This document shows positions 1-11,733 of a stretch of 64,000 nucleotides of DNA, in pieces. The notes beneath the pieces were generated by a model. The model made no database searches. It was not told where the DNA came from and saw only the letters and a list, made by a program, of their open reading frames with translations. A program made the translations under genes and the position numbers. Positions within the stretch are counted from its first letter, which is position 1. Each line of letters starts with the position of its first letter. The DNA comes from Anthonomus grandis grandis (taxonomy: Eukaryota; Arthropoda; Insecta; Coleoptera; Curculionidae): NCBI RefSeq assembly GCF_022605725.1, contig NC_065552.1, positions 21,284,785 to 21,348,784 on the forward strand. Reading direction: 5' to 3'.

Positions 1-379
1 TTTTCCCTCCTAAACGTCGATTTGAACAACATGTCTATTATTGTGTGGAGGTTAACGGTGGCCATTTTCAGCATTTTTTGGACTAGTGTTTAAGTGTGAT
101 TGTTATAAATTTATAGTTTGACAAAGAATTGCGATTTAATACAGTTTTTCCAAAAACCCAACATTTAATACAGATTTTCCAAAAAACTGTAGTAAATGTT
201 AAAATAGTCAATAGTTTGAGAACAGCTGAAGCAAAATTCTTTCAACTAGGTATAGCCGTAAAGACAATCGACAGACCTTTCTAACAAGTACTATTCCACT
301 TAAAATTTTTCAGTTTAGTTCCACCCTGGCTAGAGGATGACAGATGGGGGTGGTATTATACTGTGAAAATATTTCCCCC

Positions 380-452
380 TGATAATCTAAATTGACGTGT
401 CCGAGCGTTTTCTTCTCCATTTCAGCCGTTTCATTTTCGTTTAGCCACCCTG
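380..452. mobile_element. Terminal inverted repeat remnant of a mariner-type DNA transposon
   Basis: The stretch ends in GTTTAGCCACCCTG followed by TA. Read on the minus strand this is TACAGGGTGGCTAAAC, the shape of mariner/Tc1-like ends in this window, which open with CAGGGTG beside a TA target. No transposase is visible nearby, so this is a tip or MITE-like relic. The matching left end was not found and may lie outside the window. Confidence 0.4.
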
Positions 453-540
453 TATACAGTTAACATGCTTATTTACCCATAAGAATAAAAATGTTCACAT
501 ATTATTATATAAAACACAATCATAACACAAGTAGAGATAT

Positions 541-731
541 TTAACAACTTTCTTGCTGTTAAAAATAATCGGACAATTGGCTTTAGGTTTCTTAATCATG
601 TAGCTCCGAAACTTTATAACTTGTTGGCAATTGTGATAAGGTCAATAAATAGCTTAAAGCTGTTTAATAAAAGATCTATAATAAATATCAACACACATTG
701 GAATCTTCTTATTCAGATACTTAATCCATAA
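541..731 (+). pseudogene. C-terminal tail of a LINE reverse transcriptase, relic
   Basis: One frame reads RFLNHVAPKLYNLLAIVIR, then IxSLKLFNKRSI and stops at 729-731. The pattern [V/A]P-x-LYN-x-L…IR-x-x-x-S-L-x-x-F-K is the extreme C-terminus of Jockey/CR1-type reverse transcriptases and matches the tails of fuller copies elsewhere in the window. No catalytic domain is left. Confidence 0.45.
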
Positions 732-1789
732 ATATCTCCTTTAGGGAATATTGTTTTAATTTGTTAGTTTTGGGTAAAAGTGTACTGTGGTGGCGGATCT
801 CTATTAAACCAGGACAGAAAATAAATACATAATTGCTGTTTTAAATATTATGGAAGAGTACATACAGGTACACAAGGCATCTAGGTAATCTATTTTTTTT
901 TTACTTATATGCAATGTAATTTGACAAATATTTTTCCTGTAAACATGTATTTGTTTGTTTAATTAGAAGAATTTAGCTTTACCACGCATTCGAAAGTTTG
1001 GGCAACCCACATTAGCGTTTTATTCAGAACTCCATAATTTTTTAGCAATTGTGTTATCAGAAAGATTTAAATACTGCTTAGTGTGTGCAGAATGTTTCCG
1101 GCTTTTTTTATAAATATAATCAAACAACCAATTCAGAGCCTTTGCTGTCAGAGCTCAAAATATATTTCGTCCACTTCTACTCCAGGGACGAACCAAGATC
1201 CACACATATGGACCTATGGCGAAGAACATTTTCAAACCCTCTGACCGAGAAGAAATCTTTCACTTAATAAATACCAGAAAACGTGTATACTGACATAAAA
1301 ATAACATGACTGTATCGGAGTCCCAGGTACACTCATTCACACCTCCATTCTCTATTATTAACCCAGACATAAATTTTCAGAGAATAAATTATTTCTTTGA
1401 CAACAATTCCTTTAGAACTTAATGCCTCTTAAAAGTATTTAAAAAAACCGTAAAGCTCATATGTTCTTCACTAAGCTTGGACCAAATTACTACTACGAAG
1501 ATAATCATAAAAGTGTATAGACGCGCACCGGGAATAACCACAAAAGATTTCGAGTTTCAACGGGCTGATTTTAGACAATATAGTTGCAAGATGTTCTCGT
1601 GTGTGTTTGTCTGTGTTTTTTTTAATATTAACGACTCTTATACGGATGTTGTTGTTAAAGCTTCTTAGGGGATTTTGCAACCAAGATTTTTTTTCCATTT
1701 AAGAATGTTGCTCTATAATTGGTTTTTCCTTTTGGTAATGAATTTCCACCACATAATGAATCTAGCCAACATGGCTTTTTTAGCAATCA
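732..1789. other. AT-rich stretch with no recognisable gene
   Basis: Only short open frames occur and none resembles a known family. Around 980-1060 a weak string (FGQPTLAFYSELHNFLAIV) recalls the LINE tail at 541-731 and may be a second scrap. A pair of overlapping opposite-strand frames at 1471-1698 has no recognisable motif. Confidence 0.3.
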
Positions 1790-2428
1790 TAGTCACCAGC
1801 CTAACATGTTTCTGGATTTATTGGTAAAACTCTCGACGAGAAATTGCAGGTAGAAATGATCTATAATGACTTCTTTCGTCTCATGTTTTCGTCTCTTTTA
1901 TGGTGCATACCTAGTTCCTCTCCAACACTTCTGCTCATCACTACACTGCTAAAGCACTGCAAACCCTTTCTTCCCGCCGTTCTATCTCCTGCACCCTTTT
2001 AATAAGTGATTCTTGAGCTTTGATGTGACAATTTCTACATTCCTGGAGGCAAAAAGACGTCTCAAAATTTGACACGACATTTAAAATAGCTTTTGCACAA
2101 GGGATCGGTCTATTTCCAAAATTTATTGAGAATAAATCCCTGCATTGTACTGCCGAATTGCCTCTATAAAACCATTTAATCAGTTGAACTTTTTCGGAAA
2201 AGGTATAAACAGCTTTAACGATAAACATTTTAAAAATTAAAATAGCGCTCTAAGACTTAACAGAGCAGTATGCAATCACACAGCAAAATGAGGTCTACTG
2301 ATTGTTCCGTGCTGAAAATAGCAAATCAGATGATCGGAATCCGCCGCGCTGCTCATTAACAAGAAATTATGCGAGAAGCTGTGTTGTCATTTATAATGCC
2401 CATGTGTAGTCTTCTATTCGCCAACCTG
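1790..2428 (-). pseudogene. Mariner-like transposase N-terminus with one terminal repeat
   Basis: The minus-strand frame 2228-1941 begins YTFSEKVQLIKWFYRGNSAV and continues RDLFSINFGNRPIPCAKAIL. This is the N-terminal helix-turn-helix (DUF4817-like) of insect mariner-related transposases: an aromatic start, then a basic F-P-type loop before T/AIL. A second DNA-binding piece (RSVGEELGMHH) follows about 1910-1880. Upstream, at 2419-2428, CGCCAACCTG next to TA looks like the terminal repeat. The catalytic DDE part is missing. Neither a complete frame nor the other end is present. Confidence 0.55.
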
Positions 2429-2593
2429 TATATTATTCAATGTTGTAACAGTATCTCCTACTTTTAATATATCATATTTTTCGATATATTGTTTGTAATT
2501 TGTTATCAAATTGCAACACTTTAAATCGCAATCTCATTTTATTAACGTTTCCGCGCCATATTATAGATGGCGCCAATAAAACTTGACTATTTG

Positions 2594-4135
2594 AATAATA
2601 ATAATAAAAATAATAACGTTTATTAATCCACATATACATATATTTACAAAGCTGTAAAAAAACATCATTATGAAGAGAAATGACAGACAAAATGTGGATT
2701 AAAAGGCATAATTTCAGCTTCTCAACGCAGTTGAGGGCTGTTGTAGCCTATAAAGTAGAATAATTTATCCAAAAAAAGTATATAATAGTAAATACCCAAA
2801 GAAAAATAAATAAATAATGCTCAAAAATCAAGGAAACACATTTAAAACATTTTTACATAAATAAAATGAAAAAGAGAATATACAAAAATAAAAACCTATA
2901 CCAAATCCAAAATTCATATTTTTAAATGCATTGCTCTGTTTTAAATAATATTCTGGAGCTTAGATTTCATGCATTTTCGGAAGCCGTTTGTCGTTAACGA
3001 AAGATCAGTAATATATTTATGTAAGTACTACAGATGCAATATTATAAGAAAATAATCGTTTAAAAATTTCTTTTCGATGTCGTGGAATATCTAAACGCCG
3101 TCTATTTCTAACATTAGCCTGATGATGAATATCAGCTCTAAATACCACCCTATCCAAATGATATTTTAGGCACCTCATCTTAAGAATATTGTAGCAAAAT
3201 ACCACATAATGTAACTCTCTCCTCGATGACATATTAAGCCACTCAAGATCTTTTAACCTGTGCGACATTCCATATGGCCTGCGAATACCAAAAATAAACC
3301 TTATACATGCATTTTGCAACTTTTGTATGCGCTTTTTATCTCTGTTGTCTAAACAAGGTATCATAAAAGTCAAAATTAGAAAGAATGAAAGAGTCGCACA
3401 GCATTCGCTTAGTATCTACATTTAACTCATGGCGCTGCGGATATAAAGTTTTCAACATTGAATAGGCTTTCTGCAATTTTGATGTCACATGATATGAGAA
3501 TCTTAATTCTGCATCAATGTACAAACCGAGATTTTTGCAAATATCTTGAAATACGATAGGCTCGTTAATAATTTGTATCTTTAAATTTTCCAATAGGTGC
3601 TGCCTTAAATTTTGTTTGGTAAACAACATCGCATCAGATTTCTTAGGGTTTAACTGTAAGCCATGTTTTACAGATAAATTATATAGATAGAAGTCTTCAT
3701 TTAAACAGTCAGCAGCATTGCGCGGATTTGACGAATCAAAAGACAACATCACTGAGTATCATCAACATAACTATGATGTTTAGTATACATTAAACATTTG
3801 AACAAAACGCACGTATAAATAAAAAAAGAAGAGGACCAAGAACACTGCCCTGAGGAACTCCCATAACTACAGCCATGTCTTCCGAAAAATTCTCATTTAA
3901 ACAAACTCTTTGCTTTCGATGTGTGATAAAGCTTTCCACGAGTTTTATTGCAGCATTAAAAAATCACTACAAAACCAAGTATCGACAATAAAAGCTCGTG
4001 GTTAAGCATATCAAAAGCTTTGCTTTAATCTAGCATCACTATAGTACAACGAATTCGTTTTCATCTAAAGATCGAATAATATTATCCGTTACATTAACAA
4101 TAGTATTGTCCGTATGGTTTGGAAATAGCTAGCGA
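2594..4135 (-). mobile_element. Jockey/CR1-type LINE, 5'-truncated reverse transcriptase relic
   Basis: On the minus strand the frames 3752-3336 and 3373-3017 give the second half of a LINE reverse transcriptase: YVDDTQ at about 3765-3745 (the catalytic box), then LNPKKSDAMLF, the KNLGLYIDAELRF motif, and a C-terminal thumb region ending about 3017. Upstream, broken frames contain GVPQGSVLGP (about 3870-3840) and AFDMLNHELL (about 4020-3985). The 3' end is an AT-rich tail of TTATT units near 2590-2640. Frameshifts and stops separate the pieces, so it is dead. The endonuclease is absent, as expected from 5' truncation at insertion. Confidence 0.75.
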
Positions 4136-4390
4136 GGCGACATTTGCAATTCTTTTAGATTAAAAGTGACTTTTTTCACTCTTTTTGGTGTTATTTTGTA
4201 CCAATTTGCAATGGATAATTGGAGATAAGTTTATTCGTTTCACTAAATATATTTTTTTAGTTTTTATACATTATTTATTTAGCATAACCCTTTGTTTCGC
4301 TATTTATACACAAAACCTTACTTTTCTGCTTTTTTTTATTTAGTATGTGGTTAAAGGTACGCAGTCCTTTTAAAAGGGCAGTAGGATTAT

Positions 4391-4582
4391 ATGCTACTTT
4401 TTATTAATTCGTTTTTTTCTAGGTATTGGAAAAAGCCTCTTAGTTTGCCTGAATTACTTAAACTCATTAAGCAAGACAAAGACGCTGATATTCAAGAAAG
4501 CGTAGCAATTTTGCCGCCTGAAAATGCCAATCAAGCTGATGACACTGAGGAAGATTCAGGGGATGAACACGAAGTAGATTGA
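4391..4582 (+). pseudogene. piggyBac transposase, N-terminal acidic segment
   Basis: The frame encodes KPLSLPELLKLI, then a linker and EEDSGDEHEVD. The acidic TDEDSGDE-like string before the transposase core is a hallmark of piggyBac (DDE_Tnp_1_7) proteins. A possible splice acceptor (TTTTTTCTAG) lies just before the conserved part at about 4423. The frame stops where a foreign LINE fragment begins roughly 100 bp later. Confidence 0.6.
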
Positions 4583-4689
4583 TTTTTTTAGCACAGCCGA
4601 AACATGTGTTGTTAAATATCCTTCGTTTACTGATAGCTCCATATTAAATAAAATCCTGCGTACTTAAATTGGAATTATCACAACATAAT

Positions 4690-5705
4690 AAGAGCATACA
4701 TATATAATATACAGATGCATCAAAGAGTGAAGAAGGTAATGGAGCAGCAATATACATCCCTGACTTAGACATTCAATACCAATTTAAAATTGACAAAAAT
4801 TGTAGCATATTTACTTCTGAAGCAATTGCCATTCGAGAGGCACTTAAACTTGCCTTACAAGACAGTAACAAAAATTATGTTCTACTAGCGGACTCCATGA
4901 CTGTTCTTCAAGGCATTAAGAGGAGGGTATCCTTGGTCTTATAAAGTTATACGTCGTTTATCCTTTTTTAACAAAAAAGTAACATTTCTATGGGTTAAGG
5001 CTCGTACTGGTATTAAAGCTGGTAGATTTGTTAGCCAAAAAGAGTATTGCCGTCGGCAACTACATATTTGATCTTCCTTGTCTCACTGATATAAACTCAA
5101 TAATTACGAAAAATACAAATGTTAAGTGGAATGATATTTGGGAAAATATTTGCAAAGAATTGCCAACAAGTTAGTGAAAATTAGTTCCAAAAATATCTTC
5201 TGCATACTGGCATAGTGAGCTAAACGTGCCAAGGCGTTTTAAAACAACTATAATTCGTATGAAATTTGGACATGCTTGCTACCCAGCACACCTCAACAAA
5301 ATTAAAGTATTACCTACTGACCTGTGCACAAATTCTAATGTTACATGTGACCTAAATCACATATTTTTTGAATGTAAAAAATATACTCAAAAAATCGAGA
5401 TGCTAGTGGTTAATTTACGCGTGAAAGTAGCTAGTCCATTTTATATTATGATGATGATAAAATGCAAAAAAAAATTATAATCTCCTTTCTAATTTCCTTC
5501 TTTAGAAATGTAAGACTTAGTATTTAGTTTAGATTTTTAATAGTTATCCTAGTTCTAAGACTCATTCCCTTAAGTTTCCGTGGTCAATATCCCTTGTATT
5601 ATATTAAGTCGCCCTGACAGACCCTAGCGGCGTGAAGTGCGTCTCACTGTCTTAAATGTTTTAGGATAGGATGATGTAGCTAAGAACCGTCCTATAAATT
5701 AGATA
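4690..5705 (+). mobile_element. I-clade LINE fragment: RNase H domain and C-terminal zinc motif
   Basis: From about 4712 a frame reads YTDASKSEEGNGAAIYIPDL, then SEAIAIREALKLAL and VLLADSMTVLQGI. This is an RNase H fold with Asp (TDAS), Glu (SEAIAI) and Asp (ADSM) in their usual order. Downstream, 5226-5480 contains ELNVPRRFKTTIIRMKFGH and LCTNSNVTCDLNHIFFEC, the cysteine/histidine cluster at the C-terminus of I/Jockey-superfamily LINEs that carry RNase H. Frame breaks near 4925-5160 show decay. The reverse transcriptase is missing. It lies inside the piggyBac copy. Confidence 0.7.
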
Positions 5706-5736
5706 TATCTAGATATTAAAAATAAGATAACATTAA

Positions 5737-6190
5737 AAAAAATAGATAAATACAGGCCCGTATCTCAGCTGAGAGGGGAAGCAAAGATATATGAAACCGT
5801 AGAAGAAGAGCCATCAACAGAAGATTGGGATACTGATGACGAAAAACATCTTTCGTCCTTTGTAGCGCGATCCGATTATTTTTTGATAAGGATGTCATAG
5901 ACCAAATTCTGCATTTTACTAATACATACATAACGGTGTAGCAGACATAGTGCAAAATGAGATGTATTGCTTTATTGGTGTTCTCTTGCTTAGTGGGTAT
6001 GTACCATTACCTCTAAAAAAATTTATTAGCAAAATAGGAGTGATACACACAATAAAATGGTGAGTGATGCAATATCACGTGATAGATTTCAATTTATTAT
6101 CAGTGATATTCACTGCAGTGATAACAACAGGTTTATTAAAGGGGTAAATATGCAAAATTGAGACCATTATTTAATAATCTAAATGAAAAA
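5737..6190 (+). pseudogene. piggyBac transposase, middle segment
   Basis: Broken frames carry RGEAKIYETVEEEPSTEDWD, IRLFFDKDVIDQILHFTN, CFIGVLLLSGYVPLP, SDAISRDRFQFIISDIHCSD and finally RPLFNNLNEKF. The pattern FFD…I…FTN, a GVLLLSG helix and SRDRFxFI is the N-terminal half of the piggyBac transposase core. Stops and frameshifts abound. At 6185-6190 the frame passes directly into LINE sequence, marking the insertion point. Confidence 0.7.
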
Positions 6191-7440
6191 TTTTTTCTAC
6201 TGTACATTAATGATATGGTAAAAGTTTTTGAAAAGTGTAGGGTGGTATTATTTGCAGATGATACAATGGTGTATATTATAGGCAAAAACTTACAGCAAAT
6301 GCAAATCGACCTAAAAAATGAATTGAATAGTTTATTTGTCTGACTTTGCACTAACAAATTGTGTTTAAATACAGCTAAATCGAAGTTTTGCATATTTGGC
6401 AAAAAGTCACGACTTAATCAAATAGACATGGATAGAGTGAGCATTATTGTAAATGGGGATAGCATCCTTTATGAGAGTGAAATTAAGTATTTGGGTACTA
6501 TTCTAGATGCCAATTTAAACTTTTGTGCACATGCAGACTACGTCATGCGAAAATTCTCCAAAAAAATGGATTTATCACCAGAGTGGGAAGAAACCTCTCC
6601 ATGAGCACAAAGTTGCTTTTGTTTAACAGCATTGCACCTCCGCATTTGAAGTATTGCTCCACGTTGTTGTTTAATCTGCCACAATATAAAACATACCAGT
6701 TGGAAGTAATACAGAATAGAGCTATGAGACTGATTTTAAAATGTGATCGATATACACCAATTAAATGTATGTTAAGTGTCCTAAATATGATGTATGTGAC
6801 TGAACGTATAAAGTTTAATGTCTATTTGTTTATATTTAAATTAAAACATCGTTTGTTACCCAGCTATATCTGTGATAAGTTAAAATCGTTTAAGGATATA
6901 CGTACACACATACAATACTAGACATCGTCAAGATTTCGCCATAGTGGATAGGTGTAACACTGTTCAGTTACTTAATTCGATTTTATTTAGAGGCTCAATA
7001 GAATTTAATAAATTGCGTGTGATAATTAAGACCTGTGATAATGTAAACCAGTTTAGGAGGCTATTGAGAAAACATATTTTAAATAGGGATATCTAAGATC
7101 TATCTCTATTTCTATTTTTTTAATCTATCTATTTCTATTTTTTTGTATTGTACATTATATTCTTTTAAGATTTTAGTTATAAGTTTTATTATACCATTTG
7201 TTTTTTCCTAAGTTAGGTTTTATTTATACCAATAATTATTGTTGTGTACGTTTTCTTTTATTACGCTGATCACTACTCTATTATACCTAATGTAACCCTG
7301 TATGTAATGAACTTTTATTGGTTTATTATTATTATTGTAGTTTATTTTCTTTGTAGACTTTAGTACTGCTTTATATTGTAATTATAATTATTGTAATGTA
7401 TGTAGCTATTATGCTAAATAAAATTCTTTATTATTATTAT
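6190..7440 (+). mobile_element. Jockey/CR1-like LINE, 5'-truncated, inserted in piggyBac
   Basis: Starting at LYINDMVKVFEKCRVVLFAD the frame has the catalytic FADDTMVYI (about 6250-6275), then LNTAKSKFCIF, EIKYLGTILDANLNF and, after a frameshift near 6560-6600, the thumb region PPHLKYCSTLLFNLPQYK and VIQNRAMRLILKCDRYTP. The 3' part ends in AATAAAATTC followed by TTATTATTATT at 7420-7440, a LINE-type tail. It begins at the catalytic box, so more than half the enzyme is missing. The same family recurs at 42241-45250 with matching thumb motifs. Confidence 0.75.
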
Positions 7441-8290
7441 TAATATGCCCGAATTGAAGAATCTCATAGCATCGACGAGTCAATGATACCCTATTATGGT
7501 TGCCATGACAGAAAACAATTTATTAGAGAAAAACCTATTTACTGGGATTATAAATTTTGGATTTGATCGTTGTGGTTGGATTATATATTCCATTTTGATC
7601 CTTATCAAGGTTCTTCGTAAAAAATATAAGGATATGGGACTTGGTCCGTGCGTGGTTTTGCAATATGCAGATATTCTACAGAAAACTTCATATAAATCAT
7701 TCGATTTATATTTTGCTTGCACAGTTACGTTTACGTCTCTTTATTTACTCAAAGAGCTAAAACTAAGAGGAATAAAAGCTACAAGGACAATACGAGAAAA
7801 TCGAATCCCACAATCACGTTTGTCCAATGCAGCAATTATGAAAAAAAGGTACGAGGATCCTTCGAACATTCTATTGCAGATAATGAAATTGTCATATGTA
7901 AATAGAATGACAAAAATGTCGTAAATATAGCATCTAACGCTCTCTCAGTGCTTTCGCAAAATAAACTAAAAAGATATTCCCAATCAGAAAAAAAACATAT
8001 CCATGTAGATCAGCCTAATCTGTTAAAAATTCTACAACAAAATATGAGTGGATAGGGGGAAACCAAAACCTCAGCAAGTATAGGATTGCAATAAGGGGGA
8101 AGAAGTGGTACTTTCTACTATTTGCGCAATGCATTGATATGGCCTTGCAAAATGCTTGGAGGCTCCATAAAGATGGTAATGGCAAAATGGATCAGTTAGA
8201 TTTTCGAATGTCAGTGGCATCAAGGTTGCTGGAAACACATAGGCGAAGTGCTAAAAGAGGGCCCCCAAAACCCCCCAGAAACTTTTATAA
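7441..8290 (+). pseudogene. piggyBac transposase, catalytic and C-terminal segment
   Basis: Across several frames the order is EESHSIDESMIPYYGCHDRK (with a catalytic Asp in DESM), REKPIYWDYKFW, FDPYQGSS, FTSLYLLKELKLRGIKATRT, IRENRI, then RGSFEHSIADNEIVICK, a block around NLSKYRIAIRG-KKWY, and AQCIDMALQNAWRLHK. This matches the second half of piggyBac transposases, including the toxic-free core and the C-terminal helices before the cysteine-rich tail. At least three frameshifts or stops make it a pseudogene. It resumes where the 6190-7440 LINE ends. Confidence 0.75.
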
Positions 8291-8304
8291 TTTTAAAATT
8301 TTAT

Positions 8305-10740
8305 GAATTTTAATAATAATAATATTATTAATACTTCTTTATTTGCTCATATACATCCAACAGCTTAGCACTGTCAAAAGGTATTGACTGTCAAACGACA
8401 ATAATACAGTGCATAAAGGGAGACATTTTTGTTCACAATCAAAAGGCATCTAAAATTTTAGACAGGAACATAAAACAAAATACAATTTTGGTTCGCATCA
8501 GATTCTCACTAAGTATATATGAAACTTTTGTTATACAGGTATGAAAGTATAATATTCGATAAATTTTGATAGACTAGGTTAAAGACTATTGTAGAATTCG
8601 TCCAATGAGTATGGACAGATCTCCAAAATCAGGTTTTTCGTTACTTGCTTAAATCTATTTAAATGTAGTTGTTTTGTGGTTTCGGGTATTGCATTAAAAA
8701 GTTTTATGGCATTAGTCATATAGCCCTTATGGATCAGACTAAGCCGTTGTTGTGGAAGTAAGAGATTTCCCCCATGTCTAGTGTCATATAGGTGCCTACT
8801 ATTTACTGTGCTAAATCTAAAAGAGTGTGTTCTAGCAAACATCAGATATTGGTGGATGTATAGGCCAGGCATTGTCATGACTTTTAAATTTTTGAATAAA
8901 GGTCTACAACTATCTGTTGGTTTTTTGTTTTCTAGAATTCTGAGTGCCGATTTTTGCAACTTAAATGTTCTTTGCCAGTCAGCCGAGTTACCCCAAAATA
9001 ACAGTCCATATGACAACTTTGATTGAAAAAGTCCTATATACGCCGTTCTACATACTACTGCAGGCGTCAATTGAACAATTCTGTGCAACAGAAAAAGACC
9101 CGACGAGAGTTTTATTGCCAGATCTATTAGCCATGTAATATTTCTATTTATTACTTCCATACTAATTTATTATCTAGATAAACACCCAGAAATTTGGTCG
9201 CGTCTATTCTCTGATGTCTTTCCCTTAAAAAGAAATTAACCACCTCTGTTTAATTTAGATTCAAACATAGTATATTGTCAGCAAACCATGCTTTTAACTT
9301 GTGAAGTGTTGCACTAGTTCCATTCTGTAGGGAAATCAGATCTGATCGACTGAGATTGTGTCATCCGCATATTGTACAGACATCACCTCTGAGAAGTGGG
9401 CGGGTAATTCATTTACATAAAGTAAAAACAGAAGAGGACCCAAGATTGATCCCTGAGGCACCCCTGCTGTTATTGGAAGTATGGAGGATGTTCTTCCTCC
9501 ACAAGTCATCATCTGCTGACGCTCACAACGGTAGGACTGAATGAGTTCTAGGCAAATACCCCGGATACCATAAAAATCCAACTTGCTCAACAAAATATTA
9601 TGCGAGACACAGTCGAACGCTTTTGAGAGGTCGCAGAAAATTGCACCCGCTGTCTTGCCCCCCCCCCTCAAATGCATTAACCAGGTAGTCTACCATTACC
9701 CTGAGTGCATCAGCAGCGGAACTTCCTTTTTGAAAGCCAAACTGCGCTGGTGAAAGTAAATTATGTTTATCAAAAAAAGATTTGAAACGTTGGTTTAGAC
9801 AGAGCTCAATGGGCTTGGATAATATCGGTATTATTGATATGGGTCGATGATTTCCTGGATCATCCATATTACCTTTTTTAAATATAGGAACAACTTTACT
9901 TATTTTAAGCTTTTGTGGAAATGTACCAAATTAAAAACATTTGTTTATTATTAGAGATAGTGGTAGGGCCAAACCATTTGCAAATTGTTTCAATATTTTA
10001 TTGCTCAAAGCAAAGATGTCTTGAGCAGAACTATCACTTAAACTTTTTAAAAGATCAATGACCTCTATTTCGGTAACAGGTGAGAGAAATACTGTTGAAT
10101 TGTTATGTACATATTTTGCTGTAAATTGTACAGGATCATTAGATTTTTGCAGTGTATTTGTAATTGAGTCAGCTATATTCACAAAAATTTGTTAAACTCA
10201 TCGGGAGTTACATTACATTTCGAATTACTAGAATTATAATTTTTTTGTTTCTTTAATGATGTTCCAGATGGTTTTGGATTTGTTATGACTATTTCCTATT
10301 TTATTTGTATAATACGAGTGTCTCGCTTGTTTTATTTTAGTTGTATATTCCTTTATACGAATTTTTAGCCATTCTGAGAGATCTAGAGTACTGTTATGTT
10401 TATTTAAGGTAGAAAAGAAGTTTAATTTATCTCTAAATCTCTTCAGTTCATTATTAAACCATTATTTTCTTTATTTTTGGTGAGAATTGTTTTAGTTTTT
10501 TTGGGAATATGAAAGTCTATAATAGACATTAGAACATTGAGAAATATTTCAAAAGAATTGTCAACGTTACAATTATCAAGTACCAACAACCAGTCAACGT
10601 TTAGTAATGAAGTAACACAGCGAGAAAATCTCTCTCCACAATACGGTCTGAACTCTAAGACCGTTGGGTGGGTATTTTCAGTACTTTCATTTATTGATTC
10701 TCTATATATTTTCTCGATATTATCAGATTAATCATTTAGT
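8305..10740 (-). mobile_element. Jockey-type LINE, endonuclease linker and full reverse transcriptase, decayed
   Basis: One minus-strand element covers, from 5' to 3': the linker after the endonuclease (about 10730-10460, IYRESINESTENTHPTVLEF and FHIPKKTKTILTKN), the start of the polymerase (10182-9931, EIEVIDLLKSLSDSSAQDIF), fingers and palm (9867-9598, NHRPISIIPILSK and PAQFGFQKGSSAADAL; 9677-9336, CDLSKAFDCVSHNILLSKL, AGVPQGSILGPLLFLLYVNE and the catalytic YADD) and the thumb/C-terminus (9160-8579, LSYGLLFWGNSADW). The 3' tail is at 8310-8335 (AATAATAATAATATTATT). Several frameshifts (around 9170-9330, 9640 and 9900) break it. Each catalytic motif survives in its own frame. Confidence 0.8.
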
Positions 10741-11335
10741 TTTATACATTCAAAACCAAAGACGTTGTTTTATGTGCCATAAAAAAAGCATTAAAATAAT
10801 AAATTCTTTAAGGCGAATAAATAAGACAAGTCCTTGTCAAGTTATTCAATTTGCAAGAATTGCAATCTTATAAGGCCGCCATATATCCTAGATAGTTGGA
10901 CACATTCCACGAAAATGTCCATATCAGTTGGTATTGTTATACTTCGATAACACGTGGGTATACTAATCACATCACGTATTCAATACTAATCTATACCACA
11001 CATGAAAACAAAAAGGACGTCCGCTGAAAATCAATTAAATTCCACTGGGACAAATCAAATAAATTCCTTCTTATCTAAGTCGTTAATGATAAATCAAGCC
11101 GGTCTTATCTCTGCAACTTACAAGTGAAACATGCTTTGGTCTGCGTAATAATTTTGTCACATTGCCTGCCATTGAATAGATCGATAAAATGCACCGGGGG
11201 GACCACTAAGGTAGAAAACATTATAAAGTGACGGGAGAAGTTGATCCAAAGGGTGGATTCAAGAAGGCAAAAGTCGATGATATAGGGAGGGTCATATAAG
11301 AGTTTATGTACTTGTAGTATATCCAATACAGTATA
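10741..11335. other. No recognisable gene
   Basis: Short frames only, on both strands, without family motifs. It may include further 5' sequence of the minus-strand LINE that ends near 10740. The right edge meets a mariner-type terminal repeat at 11336. Confidence 0.3.
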
Positions 11336-11512
11336 CAGGGTGGGCCAATCAAAACGCAAGAAGGCTGATATTTCATATACTTCTTAAAAAAAATCACTAG
11401 AACCCGTCAATTTTTATTTTGAGAGAGAAAGATTTTGTGCATGTCTCACGGGGGTGGGCTCCAACCCCAAAATCTTAAATGGTATTAGGGGTGAAGTGAT
11501 TCCTTATTTTAA
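11336..11512. mobile_element. Left end of a mariner-type element, cut by Harbinger element 1
   Basis: CAGGGTGGGCCAATCAAAAC starts right after TATA at 11332-11335, which is the end structure used by Tc1/mariner-type elements here. About 180 bp follow before Harbinger element 1 begins at 11513. The sequence picks up again after 14117 without a transposase, so this is probably a small non-autonomous element that received the Harbinger insertion. The opposite end was not found. Confidence 0.4.
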
Positions 11513-11733
11513 GGCCGGTCGCACACTGCACGCGTTTTCGTACGAAGTTTACCCGTGCAAATACGTACGTACACGCCCGAACGATCCCAACCTTTCAAGT
11601 ATTATGACAGCGCGCAGACTGGATCCGAATTAATCGTACGTATCCGTACGTCTAGTTCCGACGTCCGAAGTCAATCCAAACTTGTTGGGATTTTTCGTGC
11701 ATTTATTACATTAATTAAATAAAATATATAGAC

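Larger units (their letters stand above)
4330..8290 (+). mobile_element. piggyBac-family transposon, interrupted by two LINE insertions
   Basis: Three collinear plus-strand blocks belong to one piggyBac-type transposase: the acidic N-terminus (4391-4582, ending EEDSGDEHEVD), a middle block (about 5737-6190) and the catalytic/C-terminal block (7441-8290). Two unrelated LINE pieces sit between them (about 4690-5705 and 6190-7440). The reading order is kept, so the LINEs landed in an existing piggyBac copy. TTAA-flanked ends were not identified with confidence. Confidence 0.75.

Noticed and set aside
8781..9544. Plus-strand frames at 8781-9026 and 9356-9544
   Set aside because: They are complements of the minus-strand LINE polymerase, whose motifs are clear.
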